64,000 nt of DNA from Demequina subtropica (GTDB taxonomy: Bacteria > Actinomycetota > Actinomycetes > Actinomycetales > Demequinaceae), in NCBI RefSeq assembly GCF_000971235.1, contig NZ_BBMB01000007.1:122804-186803 (forward strand), read 5' to 3'. Shown one piece after another: positions 9,432-17,691 of the stretch; positions within the stretch are counted from its first letter, which is position 1, and every line of letters starts with the position of its first letter. A program made the position numbers and the translations under genes. The notes below the pieces were generated by a model, which had not been told where the DNA came from, made no database searches, and saw only the letters and a list, made by a program, of their open reading frames with translations.

Positions 9432-10469
9432 CTACAGCGCCACGCGGGCGAGCCGGTCGCGCAGCTCGGCGAGCGCCACGAACGTCGTGTGGTTGAAGTC
9501 CGCGCCCAGCTGGTTGGGGATCGTGACCAGCAACGTGTCCGCCGTCATCACGGCCTCGTCCTCGCGCAGCTCGCGCTCGAGCTTGTCGAGCCCGCCCACG
9601 TACGTCTTGCCGAAGGTCGACACGGTGTTGTCGATCTCGCCGATCTGGTCGCGGTTGGCGCCCATGAGGTCGCGCTCGAGGTACGGGTGGAAGTAGGTGT
9701 TGGTGAGGTCGTCGACGATGGGCATGACGCTGCGCGAGACCGACACCCGCGGGTGGCCCTCGTGCCCGGCGTCCCTCCACGCGGCACGGAACGCCTCGAT
9801 CTGGCGCGCCTGCACCACGCCCAGCGGCTCGCCGGTCGCCTCGAGCACCAGCGTCGAGGACATGAGGTGCATGCCGAGCTCGCCCGTGCGTCGTGCCGAG
9901 TCGATGCCTCCCGCGCCGTACCAGATGCGCTCCGACAGGCCCGGGCTGTGCGGCGTCAGCGGGAGCAGCTCGCCCTGGCGCACGTGCGCGCGTGGACCCG
10001 GCTCCGCGATCCCTGCGCCCGTGATCGCCTCGCGGAAGGCCTCGATGCGCGACGCCGCGTCCTCCATCGGCGAGACGCCCCAGGCAAGCGGGTAGCCGAA
10101 CGTCGCCGGGCCGTCCGCAGCGGGCTCGGGGCTCCCGCGTGAGACCCCGAGCTGGAGACGGCCGCCGGCGATGAGGTCCGCGGTCGCCGCGGCCTCTGCC
10201 ATGTAGATCGGATTCTCGTAGCGCATGTTGATCACGCCCGTCCCGAGCTCGATGCGCGACGTGCGCGCCCCCATCGCGGCGAGCAGCGGGAACGGGGAGG
10301 ACAGGCACTGCTCGAAGTGGTGGACGCGGATCCACGCGCCGTCGATCCCGGCGTCCTCGGCGGCCTGCGCGAGCAGGACGGTGTCCGTCATCGCGTCGGC
10401 GGGCGTGCGCACCTTGGATCCCGGCGCGGCCGACCACCAGCCGAACGACAGGAACCCGACCTTGCGCAT
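9432..10469 (-). CDS. Luciferase-like (LLM class) flavin monooxygenase
   Basis: A 345-residue (alpha/beta)8-barrel flavoprotein of the bacterial luciferase family. The start MRKVGFLSFGWW, the ARTSRIELGTGVINMRYENP segment and GGRLQLGVSRGSPEP are typical of LLM oxidoreductases, which use reduced flavin and oxygen; the substrate cannot be read from sequence. ATG 10469 follows GAGGAGGCGG; the frame continues upstream without homology. It is divergent from the GNAT-kinase fusion. Confidence 0.85.
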   Translation of the reverse strand: MRKVGFLSFGWWSAAPGSKVRTPADAMTDTVLLAQAAEDAGIDGAWIRVHHFEQCLSSPFPLLAAMGARTSRIELGTGVINMRYENPIYMAEAAATADLIAGGRLQLGVSRGSPEPAADGPATFGYPLAWGVSPMEDAASRIEAFREAITGAGIAEPGPRAHVRQGELLPLTPHSPGLSERIWYGAGGIDSARRTGELGMHLMSSTLVLEATGEPLGVVQARQIEAFRAAWRDAGHEGHPRVSVSRSVMPIVDDLTNTYFHPYLERDLMGANRDQIGEIDNTVSTFGKTYVGGLDKLERELREDEAVMTADTLLVTIPNQLGADFNHTTFVALAELRDRLARVAL

Positions 10470-10605
10470 GCCGCCTCCTCGCCGCCTCCGGACGCACCGC
10501 ACGGATCTCGCGTCGACGCGCCGTCGATCCGTCCATTTTCCCGCCGACACGGCGGCGTGTCGCGGCCAACTCCGTGCGGAGTGTCGGGGGCAATAGCCTG
10601 TGCCC

Positions 10606-11586
10606 ATGATCACCATCCGCCGGGTCGAGCCGGACGATGCGGACGCCCACCTCCTGTGGTCCGAGCAGCAGGCGGACCTCGCGGTCCGGTACGACAGCCC
10701 CGACCTCATCCTCGAGTCCAGCTTCCCGACGCTCGTCGCGTCGCTCGTGGGCTATGCGGAGGACGGCGAGCCCGTCGCGAGCATCGTGCTGCGCTGGTCG
10801 CCCTATCCGACAGGCGCGGGATCGATCGAGGTCAAGCGGCTCTGGGTGCGTCCCGCGCATCGCGGCCATGGCCATTCCAAGGTCATGATGGGTGCGGCCG
10901 AGTCGATCGCCCGCAAGGCCGGCGCGACCCGCATCGTGCTCGAGACCGGGACGGAGCAGCCCGAGGCGCTCGGCCTCTACGACCGCCTGGGCTATGAGCG
11001 CATCGCCCCCTATGGCGAGTACAAGGACGAGCCCGACTCGGTCTGCTACGGGCTCGACCTGGCGCCCCGCGTGCTGATCGTCACCGGCACGCTCGGCGCG
11101 GGCAAGACAGCCGTGGGCGGCGCGATCCACGAGCTGCTTGCGGAGCGCGGCGCCCGCACGGCGTTCCTCGACGCCGATGCGCTGATCCAGTCGTACCCCG
11201 CAGCGCCGCACGATCCCGGCAACGAGGCGCTGCTGCTGCGCTCTCTCGCGCTGCTCGCTCCCCTGCACCGCGACCGGGGCGTGGGGAACATCGTGCTCGC
11301 GTGCGCGGTGGAGACGGCCGAGGCTCTCGCGGCCCTCGCGCGCGCGCTCGGCGGCGGGACGGCGCCCGACGTCGCGGTGGTGCGGGTGGCGGCGCCGCTC
11401 GAGGCCCGGCTCGTGCGCTTCGACCGGCGACCGGTGTCCGAGCGCTGGCTGGACTGGGCGCGGGAGCGCACCATCGAGCTCGACGCGCTGCTCGATGCGG
11501 CCGGGCTCGAGGACGCGACCGTCGACACGGGCGACCGCGACCCGTTCGACGTGGCCGCCGAGGCGCTCGACGCGGTCGGGTGGTGA
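10606..11586 (+). CDS. GNAT acetyltransferase fused to a P-loop kinase-like domain
   Basis: A 326-residue two-domain protein. Residues 1-153 form a GNAT N-acetyltransferase, with the acetyl-CoA signature in VKRLWVRPAHRGHGHSKVMM and the late LGLYDRLGYERI. Residues about 155-326 hold a separate P-loop domain with Walker A GTLGAGKTAVG, of the nucleoside or gluconate kinase type. Each half resembles a stand-alone family; the fusion is unusual. TAGCCT (10594-10599) lies 6 nt before the ATG, pointing to a leaderless start. The stop overlaps the next gene by 4 nt (GTGA). Confidence 0.8.
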   Translation: MITIRRVEPDDADAHLLWSEQQADLAVRYDSPDLILESSFPTLVASLVGYAEDGEPVASIVLRWSPYPTGAGSIEVKRLWVRPAHRGHGHSKVMMGAAESIARKAGATRIVLETGTEQPEALGLYDRLGYERIAPYGEYKDEPDSVCYGLDLAPRVLIVTGTLGAGKTAVGGAIHELLAERGARTAFLDADALIQSYPAAPHDPGNEALLLRSLALLAPLHRDRGVGNIVLACAVETAEALAALARALGGGTAPDVAVVRVAAPLEARLVRFDRRPVSERWLDWARERTIELDALLDAAGLEDATVDTGDRDPFDVAAEALDAVGW

Positions 11587-13238
11587 CGGGCGTGAGCGCG
11601 CTGCTGATCCGCGGCGGCGTCCTCTGGTCCGATGGCGCCTTCCTCGACGGCGACGCCGTGCTGGTGGTCGGCGGCGTCGTGCGCGCGATCGGCGCGGGCG
11701 AGGAGCTCGCGGCGCGGGACGATGCGGCGGGCGCCGAGGTGGTCGACGCGGCCGGTGGTCTGGTCCATGCGAGCTTCGCCGATGCGCACGTGCACGCCGC
11801 GATGGCCGGCATCGAGGCGCTCGGGCTCGACGTGAGCGCGGCCCACGGCGCCGAGGAGTGCCTCGCGCGGGTGGCCGCGTACGCCGCGGCGCATGAGGGC
11901 CCGTGGATCGTCGGCGGCGGCTGGCACATGTCCGACTACGAGGGCGGCACCCCGACCGCCGCGGCGCTCGACGCCGTCACCGGGGACGTGCCGACGTTCC
12001 TGGTCAACGCCGACCACCACGGGGCGTGGGTCAACTCCGCCGCGCTCCGGGCGGCGGGGATCGACGCGGACACTCCGGATCCCGAGGACGGACGCATCGA
12101 GCGCGACGGCACGGGGAGCCCGACGGGCACGCTGCACGAGGGTGCGATGGCGCTGGTCGAGCGGCACCTGCCTCCCGTGTCCGAGGACGATGCGCGTGCG
12201 GGTCTGGCGGTCGCCGCGGGCACCCTCCTGAGGCACGGGGTGACCGCCTGGCAGGAGGCGATCGTCGGCGAGTACGGCGGCCACTCCGACGCGACGCCCG
12301 CGTACACCGCGCTGATCGCCGACGGCTCGCTCGCGGCCCGGGTCTCGGGGGCGCTGTGGGTTCCTCGCGATGCGACGCTCGAGAGCGTCCCGGCGCTGGT
12401 GGCCTCGTTCGTGCGCCGCCGCGACGCGAACGCCCTCGCGGGCTTCGACACCTCGAGCGCGAAGATCATGGTCGACGGGGTCGCGGAGAACCGCACGGCG
12501 GCCATGCACGAGCCGTACGTCGAGCCCGGCTGCGACTGCGGTGCAGGCGTGGACGGCGAGCGCGGCATCGCGTACTTCTCGACGGCGGTGCTGCGTGCGG
12601 TCGCGGCCGCGCTCGCGGCCGAGGGCTTCGCCTTGCACTTCCACGCGATCGGCGACCGTGCGGTCACCGAGGCGCTCGACGCGGTCGAGGCGATCCCTGC
12701 GGCTGACCGGAGCCGACGCCGGCACCACATCGCCCACGTCCAGGTGGTGGATCCGGCGGATGTGCCGCGCTTCGCGGCGCTGGGCGTCACCGTGAACGCC
12801 CAGGCCCTGTGGGCGCGCAACGAGGCGCAGATGACCGAGCTCACCGTGCCGATCCTCGGCGAGCGACGCGCGGCGTGGCAGTACCCGTTCGGGTCCTTCC
12901 TGCGCGCCGGCGCCTCGCTCGCGATGGGTTCCGATTGGCCCGTCTCGACTCCCGACCCGTGGCAGGCGATCCACACGGCGGTCACGCGCCGCGAGCCGGG
13001 CTCCGACGCGGGGCCGCTCAACCCGGTGGAGGCGCTCACGCTCGCGGAGGCGCTGCGCGCCTACACGGCCGGCTCCCATGAGCTGCTGGGCCTCGAGGGC
13101 TCCGGCGTGCTCGAGGCAGGTGCACGGGCCGACCTGTGCGTGGCGTCGCGCGATCCGTTCGCGGGCTCGCCGGAGGAGATCGCGACGACGCGGACCGTGG
13201 TGACGGTGCTCGGCGGCGAGGTGGTGGCGCGGGTCTAG
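11583..13238 (+). CDS. YtcJ-type metal-dependent amidohydrolase
   Basis: A 551-residue member of the amidohydrolase 3 family. The metal-binding HxH is in FADAHVHAAMAG, the later histidine in FHAIGDRAV, and the catalytic Asp region in MGSDWPVSTPDPWQ. These enzymes hydrolyse C-N bonds, but YtcJ-like substrates are mostly unknown. The start is either GTG 11583 (overlapping the upstream stop) or GTG 11592. Its TAG stop overlaps the TAG stop of the convergent lipoprotein gene within TCTAGA. Confidence 0.85.
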   Translation: MTGVSALLIRGGVLWSDGAFLDGDAVLVVGGVVRAIGAGEELAARDDAAGAEVVDAAGGLVHASFADAHVHAAMAGIEALGLDVSAAHGAEECLARVAAYAAAHEGPWIVGGGWHMSDYEGGTPTAAALDAVTGDVPTFLVNADHHGAWVNSAALRAAGIDADTPDPEDGRIERDGTGSPTGTLHEGAMALVERHLPPVSEDDARAGLAVAAGTLLRHGVTAWQEAIVGEYGGHSDATPAYTALIADGSLAARVSGALWVPRDATLESVPALVASFVRRRDANALAGFDTSSAKIMVDGVAENRTAAMHEPYVEPGCDCGAGVDGERGIAYFSTAVLRAVAAALAAEGFALHFHAIGDRAVTEALDAVEAIPAADRSRRRHHIAHVQVVDPADVPRFAALGVTVNAQALWARNEAQMTELTVPILGERRAAWQYPFGSFLRAGASLAMGSDWPVSTPDPWQAIHTAVTRREPGSDAGPLNPVEALTLAEALRAYTAGSHELLGLEGSGVLEAGARADLCVASRDPFAGSPEEIATTRTVVTVLGGEVVARV

Positions 13239-13783
13239 AGGTCCTCGTCCGCGCAGGAAGAGCCCGGTGCCGTCCGGTACTCGACGAGGACACGCTCGAG
13301 CTTCTCGTCGCCGTCGCTCGAGTAGAGCACCTCGATGTCGTCGACCGTCGCGGACCGTGCCGCGTCCTCGGCGGTGATGCTGAAGACCAGCTGGGCGGTG
13401 ACGCCGGGCTCGATCACCGCCTCCTCGGGGGCGACGAGGCGGGCGAGCAGCTCCTCCTCGTATCCGTAGGGCTCGTCGGCAGGCCACCTCATCGTGCCGA
13501 TCATCTGGCCGGAGACCTCCGCCTCGAGGTCGACGCCGATCTCCACCGAGGCGACGTTCTCGCCGCTCGCGGTGGCCGAGCGCAGCTCCGCCGGGGCATC
13601 GCCGGTATTCGTGAGGGGCTCGCCGAAGTAGACGGTCCCGTCACCGCGGGGGCCGCAGACGAGGACGGAACCGGCCGAGACGCGTGGGCCCTCGAGGGGG
13701 CCGCCCTCGGACGGGGAGCAGCCCGCGAGGGCGCCTGCGATCAGGAGGGCCGCCATGCCGGCGGTCATGGTGCGTCGTCGCAT
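13235..13783 (-). CDS. Putative lipoprotein, unknown function
   Basis: A 182-residue protein with a signal peptide ending in LAGC (lipobox). The mature part is acidic, with one cysteine in VLVCGPRGD and another near the C-terminus, and a beta-rich pattern resembling the DUF4352-like lipoproteins, which I cannot confirm. A TAGGTT -10 box (13816-13821, minus) gives a leader of about 25 nt with AGGGACG before the ATG. A GGACGATGCG motif overlaps the start codon (13779-13788). Confidence 0.7.
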   Translation of the reverse strand: MRRRTMTAGMAALLIAGALAGCSPSEGGPLEGPRVSAGSVLVCGPRGDGTVYFGEPLTNTGDAPAELRSATASGENVASVEIGVDLEAEVSGQMIGTMRWPADEPYGYEEELLARLVAPEEAVIEPGVTAQLVFSITAEDAARSATVDDIEVLYSSDGDEKLERVLVEYRTAPGSSCADEDL

Positions 13784-13847
13784 CGTCCCTGCTTCCCTCG
13801 GACAACCCTGACAGGAACCTAGCGCCTCGGCGCTCGTCCGCGCGTGC

Positions 13848-13861
13848 CCCCACTTGTGGGG
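13848..13861 (-). terminator. Short hairpin after the racemase gene
   Basis: CCCCA-CTTG-TGGGG, a few bases downstream of the stop at 13867 on the minus strand. It is a short G+C stem, compatible with termination but weak on its own. A similar CCCC-cactt-CGGGG hairpin follows the alpha-xylosidase gene at about 21090. Confidence 0.4.
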
Positions 13862-13866
13862 TCGGG

Positions 13867-14568
13867 TCAGTCGGCGAGGGCGAACCTCACGGCGGCCTCC
13901 GCGTGGAGGGCGAGCGCGTCGAGGTACGGCACCTCGACGTCCTCGGCCGTCATGACCATGGGGATCTCCGTGCAGCCCGCGATGACGCCCTGCGCCCCTG
14001 CGCCGATCAGCTCCTCGGTGGCCGTCCGCATGAGCGCGCGCCCCGCATCGTCCACGATCCCGCGCGCGAGGCGCTCGTAGATGAGCGCGTGGACCTCGGT
14101 GAGGCGCGGCTCGGACGGCACCAGCGCCTCGACCCCGGCCGCTGCGAGGCGCTCGCGGTAGAACGGCATCCGCATCGTGAAGCCCGTGCCCAGCAGCGCG
14201 ACCCGGTCGAGCCCCGCCGCGCGGGCCGCGGCGGCGACCGCGTCGACGATGTGGATCACCGGCACACCCGCGGCCTCCGCCACCTGGTCGGCGACCAGAT
14301 GCATCGTGTTGGCGCAGATGAGGATGGCCTCGGCGCCGCCGTCGGCGAGGCGGCGTGCATCGTCGCCGAACCGGGCCGCCAGGCCGTCCCAGTCGCCCTC
14401 GGCCTGCGCCCGCTCGACCGCGCTCCACTCGTAGTGGCGGATCAGCAGGTCCGCGCTGGAGCCGGGCAGCGTGGCGGCGACGCCCTCGTGGAGCAGGCGC
14501 TCGTACTCGAGCGTCGAGTGCCACGTGATGCCTCCCAGGAGGCCGAGCCGGCGGGGTGCGGTGCGCAT
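13867..14568 (-). CDS. Aspartate/glutamate racemase-like protein
   Basis: A 233-residue protein with the family start RRLGLLGGITWHSTLEYERL and both catalytic cysteines: ICANTMH (about residue 83) and AGCTEIP (about residue 195). The family interconverts L- and D-Asp or Glu; substrate is not certain. A TAGCGT box ends 7 nt before ATG 14568, so the mRNA is probably leaderless. It diverges from the CueR-type gene. Confidence 0.85.
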   Translation of the reverse strand: MRTAPRRLGLLGGITWHSTLEYERLLHEGVAATLPGSSADLLIRHYEWSAVERAQAEGDWDGLAARFGDDARRLADGGAEAILICANTMHLVADQVAEAAGVPVIHIVDAVAAAARAAGLDRVALLGTGFTMRMPFYRERLAAAGVEALVPSEPRLTEVHALIYERLARGIVDDAGRALMRTATEELIGAGAQGVIAGCTEIPMVMTAEDVEVPYLDALALHAEAAVRFALAD

Positions 14569-14656
14569 AGCTCCGACGCTACGCGGAGGGGTGGGGGCCA
14601 CGGAACGGGTCCTTGGCCCCGTTCCGCGGGCGCCAACGTTCCTTTACGCTGGAAGC

Positions 14657-15076
14657 ATGCAGATCGGCGAGCTGGCCGCGAGAGGCGGCGTCACGGCCAA
14701 GACCGTGCGGTACTACGAGAGCATCGGCCTCCTCGATGCGCCCGAGCGGCGCGCGAACGGCTACCGGGAGTACGGCGAGACGGCGCTCGAGCGCCTGCGG
14801 TTCATCCGGGACGCTCAGGCGTCCGGCATGACGCTCGCCGAGACGGGCGACATCCTCCACATGAAGGATCGCGGCGAGAGCACGTGCGAGCACTCGCGAG
14901 CCGCGCTCGACCGCCACCTCAAGGACATCGACGCGCAGATCGCGAGCCTGCTCGCCGCGAAGGCGGAGCTCACGTCGTTGGCCCGCCGTGCCGACGTGCT
15001 GGACCCCGCCGACTGCACCGATCCCAACCGCTGCCAGGTGCTCGCGCTTGACCTTCCAGCCCACGGGAAGGCCTAG
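14657..15076 (+). CDS. cueR: MerR-family copper-responsive regulator
   Basis: A 139-residue MerR protein: helix-turn-helix MQIGELAARGGVTAKTVRYYES, the coupling helix, then a dimerisation helix, and a C-terminal loop with Cys-Thr-Asp-Pro-Asn-Arg-Cys (DCTDPNRCQ), matching the two metal-binding cysteines of CueR/HMR-type activators. Placement directly before copA supports copper sensing. TACGCT (14645-14650) lies 6 nt before the ATG (leaderless). The last 9 codons contain the operator and promoter of copA. Confidence 0.88.
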   Translation: MQIGELAARGGVTAKTVRYYESIGLLDAPERRANGYREYGETALERLRFIRDAQASGMTLAETGDILHMKDRGESTCEHSRAALDRHLKDIDAQIASLLAAKAELTSLARRADVLDPADCTDPNRCQVLALDLPAHGKA

Positions 15077-15079
15077 CGT
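15048..15079 (+). promoter_or_regulatory. CueR-type operator and promoter of copA
   Basis: A -35 box TTGACC (15048-15053) and a -10 box TAGCGT (15074-15079) are separated by 20 nt, the overlong spacer typical of MerR-activated promoters. The spacer centres on the perfect dyad CCTTCC-N8-GGAAGG (15052-15071), the classic CueR box. The -10 box includes the cueR stop codon TAG. The copA ATG lies 6 nt after the -10 box, so its mRNA should be leaderless. Confidence 0.9.
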
Positions 15080-15085
15080 GAGCGC

Positions 15086-17437
15086 ATGAGCACCGAGACC
15101 GCACCCGCGGGCGCCCCCGATGCGCCCGAGCCCGCCGCGCCCGAGCCCACCGCGACCGGGGCCGCGGTGATCGAGCTGTCCGTGGGCGGCATGACCTGCG
15201 CCGGGTGCGCGAGCGGCATCCAGCGCGGGCTCGCCGCGCTTCCGGGGGTGAACGGCGCGGACGTCAACATCGCGACGCGGCGCGCACGCGTGCTGCCCGA
15301 CGGCACGCTCGACAGGGACGAGCTCGAGGACATGATGCGCGCCGCGATCGCCGGGCTCGGGTACCAGGTGCTCACCCAGCGGGCCGGCGAGGGCGCGGCC
15401 GACGGTGCGGTCACGGGCCTCGACGCGCGCGCGGAGGAGGCCGAGGCTCAGGAGCGCAACGACGTCCGCCGCATCGCCGGCTACCGTCGGCGCTTCATCG
15501 TCGCCGCCGCGCTGTCGATCCCGGTGGTCCTCATCTCGATGGTCCCCGCGTTGCACTTCGCCGGCTGGGAGCTGGTCGCCGGCCTGCTCGCGACGCCCGT
15601 GGTGTGGTGGGCGGGCTGGCCGTTCCACGTCTCGGCGGTGAAGAGCCTGCGCCACGGCACCACCACGATGGACACGCTCGTGAGCCTCGGCACGGCGGTC
15701 GCGTGGGGGTGGTCCGTCGCGACCCTCCTCGCGGGAGATCTGGGGCACGTGTACTTCGAGACCGGCGCGGTCATCGTCACCCTGATCCTGCTGGGGAAGT
15801 GGCTCGAGGTGCGCTCGTCCGCGCACGCGGGCGATGCGATCCGCGCGCTCAGCGCGCGCCAGAGCGCGACCGTGGAGCTCGAGGACGGCCGGGAGATCCC
15901 GCGCGCCGACCTGGGCGTGGGCATGCGGTTCCTGGCGCGCCCGGGCGAGGCCATCGCGACGGACGGCGTGGTGGTCGAGGGCGAGGCGGCCGTGGACGCG
16001 AGCCTGGTGTCCGGTGAGCCCGTGCCCGTCGCGGCGCGCGCCGGGGTCGAGGTGGTCGGCGGCACCGTCGCTGTCGACGGCGCCCTCACGATCGAGGCGA
16101 CGCGGGTGGGCGAGGAGACGATGCTCGCGCAGATCGCGCGCATGGTCGACGAGGCGCAGGCCGGCAAGGCGCGCATCCAACGGCTCGCCGACCGCATCGC
16201 CGCGGTCTTCGTGCCCGTCGTCGTCGCGATCGCGGCGCTCACCGCCGCGGTGTGGCTCATCTGGACCTACGACACGACGGAGGCCGTCACAGCCGCCGTC
16301 GCGGTGCTCATCATCAGCTGCCCGTGCGCGCTCGGCCTCGCGACGCCGCTCGCGCTCATGGTCGGGACGGGGCGAGGCGCCCAGCTCGGGATCCTGGTCC
16401 GCGGACCGCAGGCGCTCGAGGACGCGCGGCGCCTCGAGACGGTGGTCCTCGACAAGACCGGCACGGTGACGGAGGGGCGCATGTCGCTGTCCGGCACGTT
16501 CGCGCCGGGGCTCCCAGACGATGCGGCGGCGGCCCTGCTCGACGCCGCGGCCTCGGTCGAGGCGCGCTCCGAGCACCCGGTCGCACGCGCGATCGCCGCG
16601 TCGCGCGAGGGCCGCGTGCCGCTCAAGGGTTTCAGGTCGACCCCCGGCCAGGGCGTCACCGCGACGGTGCAGCGTGCCGGTGCGGACGGCTCGCATGCGG
16701 ACGTCACCGTCGGCTCGCGTCGCCTGTTCGACCAGGTTCCCGAGGAGCTCTCCGCGTGGGCGCACGAGCGTGAGGGGCGGGGCGAGACGGTGGTCTTCGT
16801 CGGCCGTTCGGCCCCGATGGGCGGCGGCCTGCTGGGAGGGGGCGCCTCGTCCACCCGCGGCGCGCTCGCGGCGGAGGCCGCCATCGCCGTGCGCGACCGG
16901 GTCAAGGACACGGCGCCCGAGGCGATCGCGGCGCTGCGGGACCTGGGCGTCGACGTGGTGCTGCTCACCGGGGACAACCGCCGCGCCGCCGAGGCCGTCG
17001 GCGCCGAGCTGGGCATTGAGCGCGTCATCGCCGAGGTGCTGCCGGGCGACAAGGAGGACGTGGTGCGCTCGCTGCAGGCGGGCGGGCGGCGCGTCGCGAT
17101 GGTCGGCGACGGGGTGAACGATGCGCCGGCGCTCGCACGCGCGGACCTGGGCCTCGCGATCGGCACGGGTGCGGACGTGGCGCGCGAGGCGTCGGACCTC
17201 ACCATCGTCTCGGGCGACCCGCGTGCCGCCGCCGACGCGATCGCGCTGTCGCGCCGGACCTACGCGACCATCCGCGGCAACCTGGTCTGGGCCTTCGCCT
17301 ACAACGTGGCCGCGATCCCGCTCGCGGCGTCCGGGGTGCTCGACCCGATGATCGCGGCCGGCGCGATGGGCGCCTCGAGCCTGTTCGTGGTGGGCAACTC
17401 GCTGCGGCTGCGTCGGTTCCGGGGCCTGCGGGGGTAG
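15086..17437 (+). CDS. copA: Copper-exporting P1B-type ATPase
   Basis: A 783-residue Cu(I) efflux pump. An N-terminal heavy-metal-associated domain carries MTCAGC (residues 36-41). Eight membrane helices include the transport motif SCPCALG (about 410-416). The phosphorylation motif DKTGT has its Asp at 456, followed by the SEHP motif and the hinge GDGVNDAPAL. All catalytic features are intact. Expression should be induced by copper through CueR at the operator in the end of the preceding gene. Downstream lies a repeat cluster. Confidence 0.97.
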   Translation: MSTETAPAGAPDAPEPAAPEPTATGAAVIELSVGGMTCAGCASGIQRGLAALPGVNGADVNIATRRARVLPDGTLDRDELEDMMRAAIAGLGYQVLTQRAGEGAADGAVTGLDARAEEAEAQERNDVRRIAGYRRRFIVAAALSIPVVLISMVPALHFAGWELVAGLLATPVVWWAGWPFHVSAVKSLRHGTTTMDTLVSLGTAVAWGWSVATLLAGDLGHVYFETGAVIVTLILLGKWLEVRSSAHAGDAIRALSARQSATVELEDGREIPRADLGVGMRFLARPGEAIATDGVVVEGEAAVDASLVSGEPVPVAARAGVEVVGGTVAVDGALTIEATRVGEETMLAQIARMVDEAQAGKARIQRLADRIAAVFVPVVVAIAALTAAVWLIWTYDTTEAVTAAVAVLIISCPCALGLATPLALMVGTGRGAQLGILVRGPQALEDARRLETVVLDKTGTVTEGRMSLSGTFAPGLPDDAAAALLDAAASVEARSEHPVARAIAASREGRVPLKGFRSTPGQGVTATVQRAGADGSHADVTVGSRRLFDQVPEELSAWAHEREGRGETVVFVGRSAPMGGGLLGGGASSTRGALAAEAAIAVRDRVKDTAPEAIAALRDLGVDVVLLTGDNRRAAEAVGAELGIERVIAEVLPGDKEDVVRSLQAGGRRVAMVGDGVNDAPALARADLGLAIGTGADVAREASDLTIVSGDPRAAADAIALSRRTYATIRGNLVWAFAYNVAAIPLAASGVLDPMIAAGAMGASSLFVVGNSLRLRRFRGLRG

Positions 17438-17464
17438 GCCCCGGCCGCGCCCTCCCGGGGCGAT

Positions 17465-17610
17465 GGGAGGTGTTGCGCCGTGCTCGCACCTTTCCTGCGC
17501 GACGGGAGCGTGGGGAAGTGGGAGGTGTTGCGCGGTGCTCGCACCTTTCCTGCGCGAAGGGACGAGGGGTGGCGCACGGTTCCGGCCATACGCTCGTGCA
17601 GGAAAGGTGC
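17465..17610. repeat. Intergenic repeat cluster, family II
   Basis: Two 43-nt direct repeats start at 17465 and 17520 (55-nt period), beginning GGGAGGTGTTGCGC and containing GCACCTTTCCTGCGCGA. They differ at only about two positions. A partial inverted copy (GTGCAGGAAAGGTGC) follows at 17596-17610. It fills most of the gap between copA and the convergent PrsW-like gene. Around 17645 there is also a short run of CGGCACGT units. It could act as a bidirectional terminator. Confidence 0.85.
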
Positions 17611-17691
17611 CAGTACCCGGACAGGCGCCTAGGTTCCGCGCGCCGGCGCGCCGGCACGTCGGCACGTCGGCACGCGCGGGGCTCGGCGGCG

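Noticed and set aside
17640..17680. Run of CGGCACGT units as a variable-number tandem repeat
   Set aside because: Only two to three short units; too few to call.
17440..17690. A CRISPR array, suggested by spaced repeats
   Set aside because: Only two direct units plus a partial inverted one, with no set of unique spacers and no cas genes.
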